In this document: in pieces, positions 15,601-22,742 of the stretch
Layout: the number at the start of each line of letters is the position of its first letter
How positions within the stretch are numbered: position 1 is the first letter of the stretch
Assembly: GCA_964468725.1 (NCBI GenBank)
Contig: CAYXVU010000021.1
Coordinates: forward strand, 1-40,841
Direction: 5' to 3'
Source: CAYXVU01 sp964468725
Lineage (GTDB): Bacteria; Acidobacteriota; Blastocatellia; UBA7656
DNA length: 40,841 nt
Notes under the pieces: model-generated
Seen by the model: only the letters and a program-made list of their open reading frames with translations
Database searches by the model: none
Told to the model about the DNA's origin: nothing
Made by a program: the position numbers and the translations under genes

Positions 15601-16685
15601 GGACGATAAATCTCGGCTTCCAAAACCGGGTCTTCAGGCGGAGGGTCGGAGGGATTCGAGCTTCCGGTTTCATGAACTCCGCCGACCACACAGACCTCCC
15701 CCGTCGGCAGTAAAACGGCGTTTGCAAATCGGCGGTCACGCCCGGCAACAGCGGCTGCCCGCCCTGCTGTCGCTGACCACGCGGGCGTTCCTGCACCTAA
15801 ATCGAGCCGTCGCGGATTGACACCGCCGACGAAGAGTAAGCGAACTCTGTAATCTTCAGTGGGCAACAAGGGCAGCATCACTGCCGGACGATCCCAGCCA
15901 TGATAAGCCCCTTCGGGTTCGCCAATTTTGGGGTTGAGATAATCGCCGGAGAAGGGGTCGTAAGCTGTCGAGAAATGTGTGCCTTCCGTACTGCCCGAAA
16001 AATTTGCGGGCATTGGCGTCGCAAAGAAGAGCCGCCCATTTGGAAGTTGGTACACCCGAGCAAAAAAGAGGAACCGCCGCCCGTCTTCATTGGGTTCCCC
16101 ATCAGTCCCCATCACTTTCGGCATATTGACCCAGAAATTGCCATTCTGGTTGTAGCGTTCCGGCAGCGTATTGCGATGGCGAAAATCCTGCTGATCGAGG
16201 TGGCCGAAGAAGGCAGCCACTTCACCGTTTCCGAGCGTCACACACCCCGGATACCAACGTCCGCCCGAATGCGGTTCGTCCGGCAAATCCGGGTTGGTGT
16301 TCAACCTCGTCACTTCCGCCCAAGTGCGTTGCTTGTAATTGTAGACCCAGCAACGTCGGTGACCGATAAAATCCAGACCGTGTTCGTGTGCGTCGCTTTC
16401 CGGCCATTTCTGTGTGCCGCCTGCGATTAACAACCGCCCGTCTCTGGCAAATGCATGATGCGAGCAAAAGACATCGCTATCCGGCGAAGGAATCATTGCG
16501 CCGATTAGCGAGTGTGTCTGCACATCGTAAACACGCGTCTTACGAAAGTCGCCGCCCGGCTCTTGTTGCGCCCCCCAATGTTCGTCGCCGCCGAAGAGCA
16601 CGACCTCTCCTTGATTGCCGTTGGGGACTAACGCTGCGTGAACGGCCAGAATTTGAGAGTCAATAATGGTGGGATTCCATGGCAT
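12687..16685 (-). CDS. Galactose oxidase / glyoxal oxidase-like copper-radical oxidase with C-terminal membrane domain
   Basis: A 1332-residue protein. Residues 1-545 match a kelch beta-propeller plus DUF1929 (galactose-oxidase type). The copper-radical residues are recognisable: Cys74 (DVFCSHHA), Tyr145 (GGRWYPG), Tyr389-His390 (TRNYHSTALLLPNGK) and His487 (AGSVTHSTNNDQR), followed by PPGFYMLWVVDN. Such enzymes oxidise alcohols or aldehydes with O2, giving H2O2. Residues about 550-1180 contain beta-rich modules I do not recognise, with LARGRHQCIVSEIFFDQD near their middle. Residues about 1194-1296 form roughly four membrane helices, with Cys clusters around them. There is no N-terminal signal peptide. 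GAGGAGG precedes the ATG by 8 nt. Substrate and location unknown. Confidence 0.88.
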   Translation of the reverse strand: MPWNPTIIDSQILAVHAALVPNGNQGEVVLFGGDEHWGAQQEPGGDFRKTRVYDVQTHSLIGAMIPSPDSDVFCSHHAFARDGRLLIAGGTQKWPESDAHEHGLDFIGHRRCWVYNYKQRTWAEVTRLNTNPDLPDEPHSGGRWYPGCVTLGNGEVAAFFGHLDQQDFRHRNTLPERYNQNGNFWVNMPKVMGTDGEPNEDGRRFLFFARVYQLPNGRLFFATPMPANFSGSTEGTHFSTAYDPFSGDYLNPKIGEPEGAYHGWDRPAVMLPLLPTEDYRVRLLFVGGVNPRRLDLGAGTPAWSATAGRAAAVAGRDRRFANAVLLPTGEVCVVGGVHETGSSNPSDPPPEDPVLEAEIYRPGINWAAGDYSNADAWSVKEAAIHTRNYHSTALLLPNGKVLVAGGNTHALSGNPNDDLTLSNGVTKKRGIKQIELYEPDYIATANRIQITSSPTVLTYGEPFSVEIDRAATNVKYVALIRAGSVTHSTNNDQRFVVLTINARNGNTLDLTSPPSGNVAPPGFYMLWVVDNSDQPCQLAKFVRLAHLSCTVVTDRSTFSSEEVEALGGGGQATFNNAVFVQYDGFIHTELTGAPSFTARWADTNAAISNTDFTLIPAGRLQEVNPGFPDIPQRITFPFHVRFLNLNTFSTFPDRRQIRLTFTLGHHTCTETLDLTHAPNPYMTDINAAENNPVWLSTDVRVFSIPMGQPKFGDLVQGADPIQFVRQCLDKLNNPANNPNALFEALSTSASLDLAALSPGAPLPIFNYAIARVRYRATTTTAQRVKCFFRMFNVAATGLEFSATTTYNRTAVGANTVPLLGTAGGEVASIPFFATGRVETVSGQPGAASMETQPLTANYDFRDIAPNPSGAEVSVYFGCWLDINQTRKRFPINPGGSNGPWSEASCQSIQELARGRHQCIVSEIFFDQDLTDPGETPGTSDNLAQRNLTILHSDNPGGPDSHTVMHTFEIKPSSGLFTKNFLAAGLSPDALSAASSSHQRLRLDELIFRWYNLPPDSEVTVYFSDIDTAEIQQLAAFRRSPLACEVINQRTLKFKVAGATWIPIPGGRTLNIPALLSIKLPDTVTEGQEFHASIHQVSGTTNQIIGSCEFRIIVSKAELILDEEIRTLSVFKHILTKIPTENRWYPIMQRYVHHIGVKVDALGGDASAVHPNPDGSGRPYLPLPAPADQRACWQGWTASIVLALTLLLVGLSATPTMLAVVLVIGIVLLVVLIAYWVRGCCGRNRCAVFDYLTLGSAAALVGLVILALLGAGGQFTSLAIAIAASVTLLLVIGSFVLRCRGKCCDDPVEDCNPQQKRATDLRLPVKEEAKKPQ

Positions 16686-17006
16686 GGTGTGAACCTCCTC
16701 AAAGCGATTCCTTGCGAATCTTGATCTGTGTGGATGGAGAGGGTAAGTCTCTCCAAGCTAACCGAAGAGATGAAGAACAATGGCGCGCGTTATGGCACTC
16801 CGCGACGCCTTACACTTTTGAAAGACGGAAACCGGAGAGAAAGCTCTGCATAAAAAGATAATTTTTTTTGCTACGGTTGAGCCTGATCCGGCGCAGCGTT
16901 TTCCTGAAAGGCTATCCGCTTCTCGGTTCCGCGATTCGTGACGAAATCGCTTCGAGCCTTTATAATCCCTCTTCCTTCACAAAAACTTTCATACAAGGAG
17001 AAGCCC
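16686..17006. other. Divergent intergenic region, 321 bp
   Basis: It lies between the copper-oxidase gene and the aldehyde dehydrogenase gene. It contains the promoter at 16938-16966 and the ribosome sites of both genes. I saw no RNA gene or repeat. Confidence 0.6.
16938..16966 (+). promoter_or_regulatory. Sigma70-type promoter of the aldehyde dehydrogenase gene
   Basis: -35 GTGACG (16938-16943), 17-bp spacer, -10 TATAAT (16961-16966), 40 bp before the ATG at 17007. Confidence 0.6.
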
Positions 17007-18449
17007 ATGAGCGCGACTGCCAAATCTGAAATCAAAATTTACGACAAGCTGTACATCAAGGGTGAGTGGATACCATCAGCCTCTACCGACTTGATTGACG
17101 TCATCAATTCGACAACCGAAGAGGTGATGGCGCGCGTGCCCGAAGGCACTGCCGAAGATGTCAATCAAGCGGTCGCGGCTGCTAAAGCCGCGTTTCCACA
17201 ATGGTCGGCACTCGCGGTTAGCGAGCGCGCCGCCTACCTGAGACAGATTTCCGAAAGGCTTGCCGCACGGATGCCGGAAATCGCCGAGGTCATTGCCAAC
17301 GAAGTCGGCATGCCGCTGCCGCTGGCTACGGCTGTGCAAGCCGGATTGCCGACTAAAGTAATGGGCATGTATGCCGAACTCGTCGGGCAGTTCGCCTTTG
17401 AGGAGAAGGTCGGCAACTCGCTGGTCGTCAAAGAACCAGTCGGCGTCGTCGCCTGCATCACTCCTTGGAATTACCCGCTCCATCAGGTCGTCGCCAAAGT
17501 GGCTCCCGCGCTCGCCGCCGGTTGCACAGTTGTCTTGAAGCCCAGCGAAGTCGCACCCATTACCGCCTTCATCCTCGCCGAGATCATTCATGAAGTCGGA
17601 ATGCCCGCAGGCGTCTTTAATCTGGTTAGCGGCTATGGGGCGGTCGTTGGCGAAGCGATGGCCGCGCACCGGGATGTGGATATGGTTTCGTTTACGGGTT
17701 CGACGCGCGCCGGTCGGCGGGTCGGTGAACTGGCTTCACAGACCGTTAAGCGCGTCGCCCTCGAACTCGGCGGCAAATCCGCTAACCTTATTCTCGACGA
17801 TGCAGACTTCGCCAAAGCGGTCAGTAGCGGTGTCGGCAACTGCTATTTCAATTCCGGACAGACCTGCTCAGCGCACACGCGCATGCTCGTACCGGCCAGT
17901 CGTCATGATGAAGCCGTCCAAATTGCTAAAGCGACCGCCGAGAAATTCACGGTTGGCGACCCGCGCGAAGGCAAAGCGAAACTTGGCCCGCTGGTCTCTG
18001 CAACCCAACAAGCGCGGGTTCGCTCTTACATTCAAAAAGGCATTGAAGAAGGCGCAACCCTGGTGACCGGCGGCGTTGAGCAGCCCGCCGATACGCCGAC
18101 CGGATTTTTCGTCCAACCAACGATATTTGCCAACGTTAAAAACGACATGACCATCGCACAGGAAGAGATTTTCGGCCCGGTGCTTTCGATCATCCCTTAC
18201 GAAGATGAAGCCGATGCCATTCGCATCGCCAACGATACGATCTATGGATTGGCCGGAGGCGTATGGTCAGGAGATGAAGAACGCGCCAAACGGGTTGCGC
18301 GGCAACTGCGAACTGGACAGGTTGACATCAATGGCGCAGGGTTTAACCCGATGGCGCCATTTGGCGGCTATAAACAGTCGGGCAAGGGCCGCGAGTTGGG
18401 CAAGTACGGGTTAGAAGAATTTCTCGAAGTAAAAGCTATTCAGCTTTGA
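17007..18449 (+). CDS. NAD(P)-dependent aldehyde dehydrogenase
   Basis: A 480-residue member of the ALDH superfamily, oxidising an aldehyde to the acid with NAD(P)+ in the cytoplasm. Visible motifs: TPWNYPLHQ (cofactor loop), KPSEVAP, FTGSTRAGRRV, LELGGKSANL with the general-base Glu, NSGQTCSA with the catalytic Cys, and EEIFGPVLSI. Length is typical. I chose the ATG at 17007 with AGGAG 6-7 nt upstream; the frame extends to a GTG at 16938, but that would overlap the promoter. It is monocistronic, followed by a palindromic repeat and a bidirectional terminator. Substrate cannot be deduced. Confidence 0.95.
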   Translation: MSATAKSEIKIYDKLYIKGEWIPSASTDLIDVINSTTEEVMARVPEGTAEDVNQAVAAAKAAFPQWSALAVSERAAYLRQISERLAARMPEIAEVIANEVGMPLPLATAVQAGLPTKVMGMYAELVGQFAFEEKVGNSLVVKEPVGVVACITPWNYPLHQVVAKVAPALAAGCTVVLKPSEVAPITAFILAEIIHEVGMPAGVFNLVSGYGAVVGEAMAAHRDVDMVSFTGSTRAGRRVGELASQTVKRVALELGGKSANLILDDADFAKAVSSGVGNCYFNSGQTCSAHTRMLVPASRHDEAVQIAKATAEKFTVGDPREGKAKLGPLVSATQQARVRSYIQKGIEEGATLVTGGVEQPADTPTGFFVQPTIFANVKNDMTIAQEEIFGPVLSIIPYEDEADAIRIANDTIYGLAGGVWSGDEERAKRVARQLRTGQVDINGAGFNPMAPFGGYKQSGKGRELGKYGLEEFLEVKAIQL

Positions 18450-18465
18450 TGGCTGAAGGGACATA

Positions 18466-18592
18466 ATACCGAATTGCTCAACAAAATGAGAAAACGCCGT
18501 TGAGAGGCGGTCTTGGACCACCGTTGCCCAATGCCAGGGAGGCGGTCAGAGACCGCTGTTCAACCTTCTCAGATTGATTCGCAACTCGGTAT
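18466..18592 (+). repeat. 127-bp palindromic element, full copy
   Basis: It is bounded by inverted ends ATACCGAATTGC and GCAACTCGGTAT (11 of 12 bases matching). Inside are two small hairpin-forming GGCGGTC blocks, for example GCGGTC-AGA-GACCGC near the right half. It has the same length and design as 21691-21817. No transposase and no obvious target-site duplication are visible. It lies between convergent genes, just downstream of the aldehyde dehydrogenase stop. Confidence 0.85.
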
Positions 18593-18667
18593 AACAGCCC
18601 TTCTCATTGGCTTACGCTGGGTTAGTCCAAGGGCAAGTCAAGATTTATTGATGCCGTATGCAATTTC

Positions 18668-18708
18668 AAAAATCGGCGTTGCAGCCGTCGCTCAGCGCCG
18701 ATTTTTTT
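18668..18708. terminator. Bidirectional intrinsic terminator
   Basis: Arms AAAAATCGGCGTTG (18668-18681) and CAGCGCCGATTTTT (18693-18706) form a 14-bp stem with one G-T wobble and an 11-nt loop. T runs follow on both strands, so it can stop the aldehyde dehydrogenase transcript and the opposing 680-codon gene. The right arm overlaps that gene's stop codon. Confidence 0.8.
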
Positions 18709-20734
18709 GTGCCGCGCGGTCAGCCCTTTGCAGGCTCTCCAATAAGTCCGCTGCCACCTGAGCGGCGCTCTGCTCTACCGAATCAATTTTGGCTGACCTC
18801 GCTTGCGGGTTCCAAATCACCAGCCCGCTTGCATCCAGTAACATCACTTGCATAGAAGATTGCTGACCTTCTTGAGTGAGGTTCAAGCGTAACATGGCAT
18901 CGGCAGTCTCTCGATCACGGGTAACGCTGACACGACGACTCGATTGCAATCGGGCGGTGATGGCCGCCAGCAATTGATTGCCAAGTCGTTCATCCCCGCG
19001 CACGCTCAAGCAAATCGTTCTCACCTCGTGCAATGAAAGGGTGTCGAGTCTGGCGCGATTGCCGCGCAAGTCACTGACAATCACCGCATCCGTTTCGTCA
19101 GAGAGAATTCCTCCCTCGCTCACCGCCTCTTTGTGACGCGCCAACTGAGCATCGCGCCGATTCTTTATCCTCTTGGGGGTCGCTCGCGGTTGAGGGGAAG
19201 ACGCTCCTGTGCCGCTCTGTTGCGGCAGCGCCGGGAGGGTGTCAGTTTGCGGATTCATAATGATCGGTTTGTCCGTTTCGCCCGAAGGCGCGTGCGCTTG
19301 TAAAGGGATTTCAGGCTCAAGCTTTGTGGGAGAAGAGGGAAGAAAAATCCACATACCGACCAGCGCCACTGCCAACGCAATTCCGGCCAGCAAGGGTTTG
19401 AACGCGCGTTGATGCGTCAAAGCCGATGGCCATCGCGCCGTCATCGCCTTGGCCTGTTGTTGTATGAAAAACGCCGCTGCTCTTGCCCAATATGTTTCGC
19501 TGTAAGAGACCGCTACGATGACCTCGCCGCCATCAGATTGCGCGCCCTGCGGCTTATCAATGTCAAAGACAATCCGTTGACCGGCTTCGAGGGTTATCGA
19601 ACGATGTATAGCTCCGCTCTCTTCGGCTAAGAGATGGGTAGCCAATAAGACTTCGCCTCGTTCGCCTTCCCCGTACACCTCGATCAATTCGGCGCGATCA
19701 TCCAGATGAAGTTGTGCTCGGCTTGTCGTGCGCAGATTCATAACAACTTGCTCGCGGCCATCAACGACGATACGCAACAGACCGGCGCGAGCCGAACGAC
19801 GTTGCGCGGACTGTTCAGCCAAAACGCCTTTAATGAAGTCAAGCTGCCGATCATCAAGCGGGTCGGGAGGTCGCCGATTTGGGGGCGGTTCATGGCCGCT
19901 CGCAGAAATTGCGAATTTCGGCACTTCGAGCCGTGAGCCAGGAGGTTCATATTGTAATGCCATTGCCAGCCTCTCAAAACAGTCAGGGTGAAGAATGCTG
20001 TGAATGCGCCGCACTTCGACGCAATGTTCGCCATCGGGATCGGAATCTGCAAAGGTCAAAGCCGGGATGTCCTGATCCAGCGGGGTAAAATTTTGCGGCA
20101 CGACGCACTTCGTCATCCAGGGGGTGAAATGTTGCAAGCTGTCCCGAATCAATTCGGTAAAGGGTGAAGCATTCTCTTGCGATAGAAATCGCTCTTCGCC
20201 ACGCTGCCCGCGCGCGATGGTGAGCCATGTGCCAAAACGTTCTTTGACTTCCTGCATCACACGACCTTTGGCAGCACGATAATAGGATTCTTCTCCGATG
20301 CGATCAGGGTCTTGCATGACGAGGTTATAGAACTCCATCGTCTCTGAGGTTGAATAGTTGTGCAACACGCGGCTCACGCCTAAGGTGACGTAAAACGAGT
20401 TGCGACGCACCGTGATCTTCACCAGATGTTTGATAAAGAAGATAAGCAGATCGGTTTCACAAAGCGTTTCGCGTTGTTCTTCTTTCTCTCTTTCAAACGG
20501 TTCGGACTCGATATAGACCAAGCGTTGTAATAGATGGGGTTCATCGAATGACACTTTGTTACGGGCTTTACGAGCCTGTGCGCGTCCGGTCGGCGTGTAA
20601 TAGAGGCGCTTGTCTTGCGCGGCGCTGGCGACGGCGAGTTTGGCAAGGGCGGCAACCGTTATGCGAGCCGCCGTATCGGCATCGCCGTGCAGATAAAAAG
20701 CGAGAGCGTATGCTTGACGGATGAACTCGTCCAT
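18692..20734 (-). CDS. 680-residue single-pass membrane protein of unknown function
   Basis: I do not recognise the family. Residues 1-200 are predominantly helical with no signal peptide. Residues about 320-410 look beta-rich (LLRIVVDGREQVVMNLRTTS). One transmembrane helix lies near 447-465 (LLAGIALAVALVGMWIFL), then a P/T-rich linker, and about 120 C-terminal residues (SLHEVRTICLSVRGDERLG, later SRRVSVTRDRETADAMLRL) that recall CsgG/FlgO-like periplasmic domains. A cytoplasmic N-half and periplasmic C-half are inferred, as for an anti-sigma or envelope sensor. It is transcribed away from the exported-protein genes beginning at 21047, which suggests regulation or shared function. The ATG start is well placed for length; its ribosome site is weak. 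Confidence 0.8.
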   Translation of the reverse strand: MDEFIRQAYALAFYLHGDADTAARITVAALAKLAVASAAQDKRLYYTPTGRAQARKARNKVSFDEPHLLQRLVYIESEPFEREKEEQRETLCETDLLIFFIKHLVKITVRRNSFYVTLGVSRVLHNYSTSETMEFYNLVMQDPDRIGEESYYRAAKGRVMQEVKERFGTWLTIARGQRGEERFLSQENASPFTELIRDSLQHFTPWMTKCVVPQNFTPLDQDIPALTFADSDPDGEHCVEVRRIHSILHPDCFERLAMALQYEPPGSRLEVPKFAISASGHEPPPNRRPPDPLDDRQLDFIKGVLAEQSAQRRSARAGLLRIVVDGREQVVMNLRTTSRAQLHLDDRAELIEVYGEGERGEVLLATHLLAEESGAIHRSITLEAGQRIVFDIDKPQGAQSDGGEVIVAVSYSETYWARAAAFFIQQQAKAMTARWPSALTHQRAFKPLLAGIALAVALVGMWIFLPSSPTKLEPEIPLQAHAPSGETDKPIIMNPQTDTLPALPQQSGTGASSPQPRATPKRIKNRRDAQLARHKEAVSEGGILSDETDAVIVSDLRGNRARLDTLSLHEVRTICLSVRGDERLGNQLLAAITARLQSSRRVSVTRDRETADAMLRLNLTQEGQQSSMQVMLLDASGLVIWNPQARSAKIDSVEQSAAQVAADLLESLQRADRAAQKNRR

Positions 20735-21046
20735 TGCATTGGAAACCTTTCAGAAGGTGGCGCAGCGCGTCCGTTCTCTACGCCCATTGCGGCTTCATTA
20801 TAGTATCTCCGCCGGTTTTCAGCGTGTGAGTTTCGGAATTCTGAAACGCGTACGCTGCTTGTCCCAATTCGCTGCTATAGTCCCGCTCGTACCGACGGAC
20901 GCTCAAACCAATTCGGCTACATTGTAGGACGAAGCTGTTTGAGCTAACTCGCCGCTCTTCCTGCAATCCGAAAATCCAGTTCAAAGATTTCATTCTTCGA
21001 TCAACCGTCACGGATGACGAAAGACGAACCGTTCAAGGAGAAAATT
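20735..21046. other. Divergent intergenic region, 312 bp
   Basis: It separates the 680-codon gene from the exported-protein cluster. It contains a minus-strand TATAAT (20797-20802) and a plus-strand TATAGT (20876-20881), neither with a good -35. No RNA gene or repeat was recognised. Confidence 0.5.
20797..20802 (-). promoter_or_regulatory. Candidate -10 box for the 680-residue membrane protein gene
   Basis: A perfect TATAAT on the minus strand, 62 bp before the ATG. The -35 region does not match consensus, so activation by a regulator or another sigma factor would be needed if it is real. Confidence 0.35.
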
Positions 21047-21664
21047 ATGAAACGTTATGTACTCACTGTCACTATGTTGTGTGCCATCGCCATCGCGGCT
21101 CTACCGAGCGCTGACGCGCAAAGCTGCCAAATTCCTTCGGTCATTACCGACCTTGTCAAAAAGCTGAAAGAGGAGTGCAAGAAGGTTGACCCGACAGCAG
21201 AAAATACCAGCAAATGCACGGAGAATCGCCAAAAATTCCTGCAACTCGTTGAGAAGTGGAATACGTTGGTCGGCAACAGCTCGCTGCGCCTCGGCCCGCG
21301 CGATATGGAATGGAACACCGATCAAAATGGTACTCTCGTAGCGCCGGGGGATCGCCGCTTCGTTAGCCAACTCATCGAGAAGGGCAAAGGCGTGACCATC
21401 ACGGTCACCAAGAAAGAGCCGGTCGTTGGCCCGAAAGATACCAAAGGCGGTTGCGTCGTCAGCATCTGCGCCGTTGATTTGGATACCGGAGCCGAAACCA
21501 ATCTGGCCACTCACACCTTCGAGAACGGCGCGAAAGCCGGAACCAGCATGACGAAGACCTTTTCGGCTTCGCAAGCAGGCAACAAAATCCTCGTCGTCAA
21601 ATTGGACGGCAAAGGCAGCGTCGGCGACCGCTTCCCTTACACCTTCCGACCCACAAAGAACTAA
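21047..21664 (+). CDS. Small secreted protein, paralogue 1
   Basis: A 205-residue protein with a clear signal peptide (residues 1-24, cleavage after SADA before Gln25). The mature part has a helical, charged N-terminal half (about 30-75) and a beta-rich C-terminal half beginning LGPRDMEWNTDQNGTLVAP (82-100). Five cysteines in the mature part (27, 44, 57, 136 and 141) suggest disulfides. It is clearly related to the protein at 21923, sharing LGPR, the FVS segment, the IC..D.D motif and TNLA. No family known to me. The ATG has a perfect AAGGAG six nt upstream; the frame opens 11 codons earlier without support. It is the first of four exported-protein genes. Confidence 0.82.
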   Translation: MKRYVLTVTMLCAIAIAALPSADAQSCQIPSVITDLVKKLKEECKKVDPTAENTSKCTENRQKFLQLVEKWNTLVGNSSLRLGPRDMEWNTDQNGTLVAPGDRRFVSQLIEKGKGVTITVTKKEPVVGPKDTKGGCVVSICAVDLDTGAETNLATHTFENGAKAGTSMTKTFSASQAGNKILVVKLDGKGSVGDRFPYTFRPTKN

Positions 21665-21690
21665 TCGCAAACTTCTCGACCCCCTAGCTT

Positions 21691-21817
21691 ATACCGAATT
21701 GCAGAACAAACTGAGAAACCTTGGTTGAGAGGCGGTCTCTGGCCGCCGCTCTTGCACCAAAGGACGGCGGTCAGAGACCACCTCTCAACCGCCTCAGATT
21801 GAAGGGCAACTTGGTAT
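21691..21817 (+). repeat. 127-bp palindromic element, full copy
   Basis: It starts ATACCGAATTGC and ends GCAACTTGGTAT, and contains two GGCGGTC-type hairpins. It shares length, ends and internal blocks (GAGAAA, TTGAGAGGCGGTC, GGTCAGAGACC, CTCAGATTGA) with 18466-18592. It separates the two paralogous secreted-protein genes and may form a strong hairpin in their shared transcript. Confidence 0.85.
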
Positions 21818-21922
21818 CACTGCCCTACGAGTGCGACGACGGAGCCTCTATACGTCTCTCTCGTGGGGTAGTGCAAAACCATTGCGGCAACCAAGCCAAT
21901 ATCAAAATTTGGAGCGATGAAT

Positions 21923-22591
21923 ATGAAAAAGAAAGCTTTCGTCATTGCCAGCTTATTGATCCTTCTCTTTCACACCTCTGTAGCGCCGAGCGCGCAGGCG
22001 CAACGTTGCGAATCGTTGGCGCAAATCTTTACGGACGTGTGGAAGAAGTGGGGAGACACCATCATCAAAGTCGGTTGCGTCATTAAAAGCGCCAGTGAAA
22101 CTTCCGCTGCCGCTCCCGCAACCGCCGGAGCCTCGCTGGCCGCCACCGCAGCCCTATCAGCCAAATGCATCAAGAACGCCACAAAGTATAAAGTAGCTGC
22201 CGAAGAGATGGTGCGCCTCTTCAACCAGTTGGCAGATAACGGGCAAGCGACGCTCGGCCCGCGCCGCATCGAATTTGGCACCAATCAATTTGGTACCCTC
22301 ATCGGCCCCAGCAATCGCACCTTCGTCAGCGTCTATCCGATGGATAAAAACAGCATCACCTTTAAGGTGAAGAAGCTCGAAGGCGAATCGAAAGCCGAAG
22401 TCGTCATCTGCAAAATTGATGCTGATAATAAGATCACCAACCTTGCGGTCTTCAACTTCACCGGAGATGAGAAAGACGGCACGGAAATCGTCAAGACCGT
22501 CACCGGAGTTGAAAACCATCTGGTGCAGATTCGCTTGAACGGACAGACCGCCGTCAAGAAGTTACGCTTCCAACTCAATGTCACAAAATAA
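21923..22591 (+). CDS. Small secreted protein, paralogue 2
   Basis: A 222-residue paralogue of the preceding secreted protein. Signal peptide residues 1-26 (AQA, then Gln27). An alanine-rich helical insert lies at about 57-80. The C-terminal half starts LGPRRIEFGTNQFGTLIGP (111-129) and aligns with the first protein to the end. Cys 29, 52, 82 and 163 are present; the second Cys of the partner's C-terminal pair is kept while the first is absent. I chose the second ATG (21923), 8 nt after GGAG; an ATG at 21917 is too close to that site. Function unknown; the neighbours suggest export to or across the outer membrane. Confidence 0.82.
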   Translation: MKKKAFVIASLLILLFHTSVAPSAQAQRCESLAQIFTDVWKKWGDTIIKVGCVIKSASETSAAAPATAGASLAATAALSAKCIKNATKYKVAAEEMVRLFNQLADNGQATLGPRRIEFGTNQFGTLIGPSNRTFVSVYPMDKNSITFKVKKLEGESKAEVVICKIDADNKITNLAVFNFTGDEKDGTEIVKTVTGVENHLVQIRLNGQTAVKKLRFQLNVTK

Positions 22592-22623
22592 CCTCCACGC
22601 GTAAGGGGCAGGGTCGTAGGCTA

Positions 22624-22663
22624 GCGGCCAATACATCTTGAATGAGCAAGCGGTATTGGCCGC
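22624..22663 (+). promoter_or_regulatory. Strong intercistronic hairpin
   Basis: A perfect 11-bp inverted repeat, GCGGCCAATAC (22624-22634) and GTATTGGCCGC (22653-22663), encloses an inner CTTG/CAAG stem. No T run follows, so it is not a classical terminator. It may stabilise or process mRNA between secreted paralogue 2 and the barrel gene. Confidence 0.55.
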
Positions 22664-22742
22664 GCCCGACAAACCGCCAAGCGCATTCGATGACCAAACG
22701 ACTGCACTCCTCGTTTCAGCTAATTTGTCGAGGTGAGCCGAA

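Noticed and set aside
20876..20881. TATAGT as promoter for the exported-protein cluster
   Set aside because: No -35 match at 16-18 bp and about 165 bp from the first ATG; too weak to list as a feature.
21721..22086. Frame of 121 codons starting in the palindromic element
   Set aside because: Begins inside a repeat and overlaps secreted paralogue 2 in another frame; paralogue 2 has a signal peptide and a homologous neighbour.
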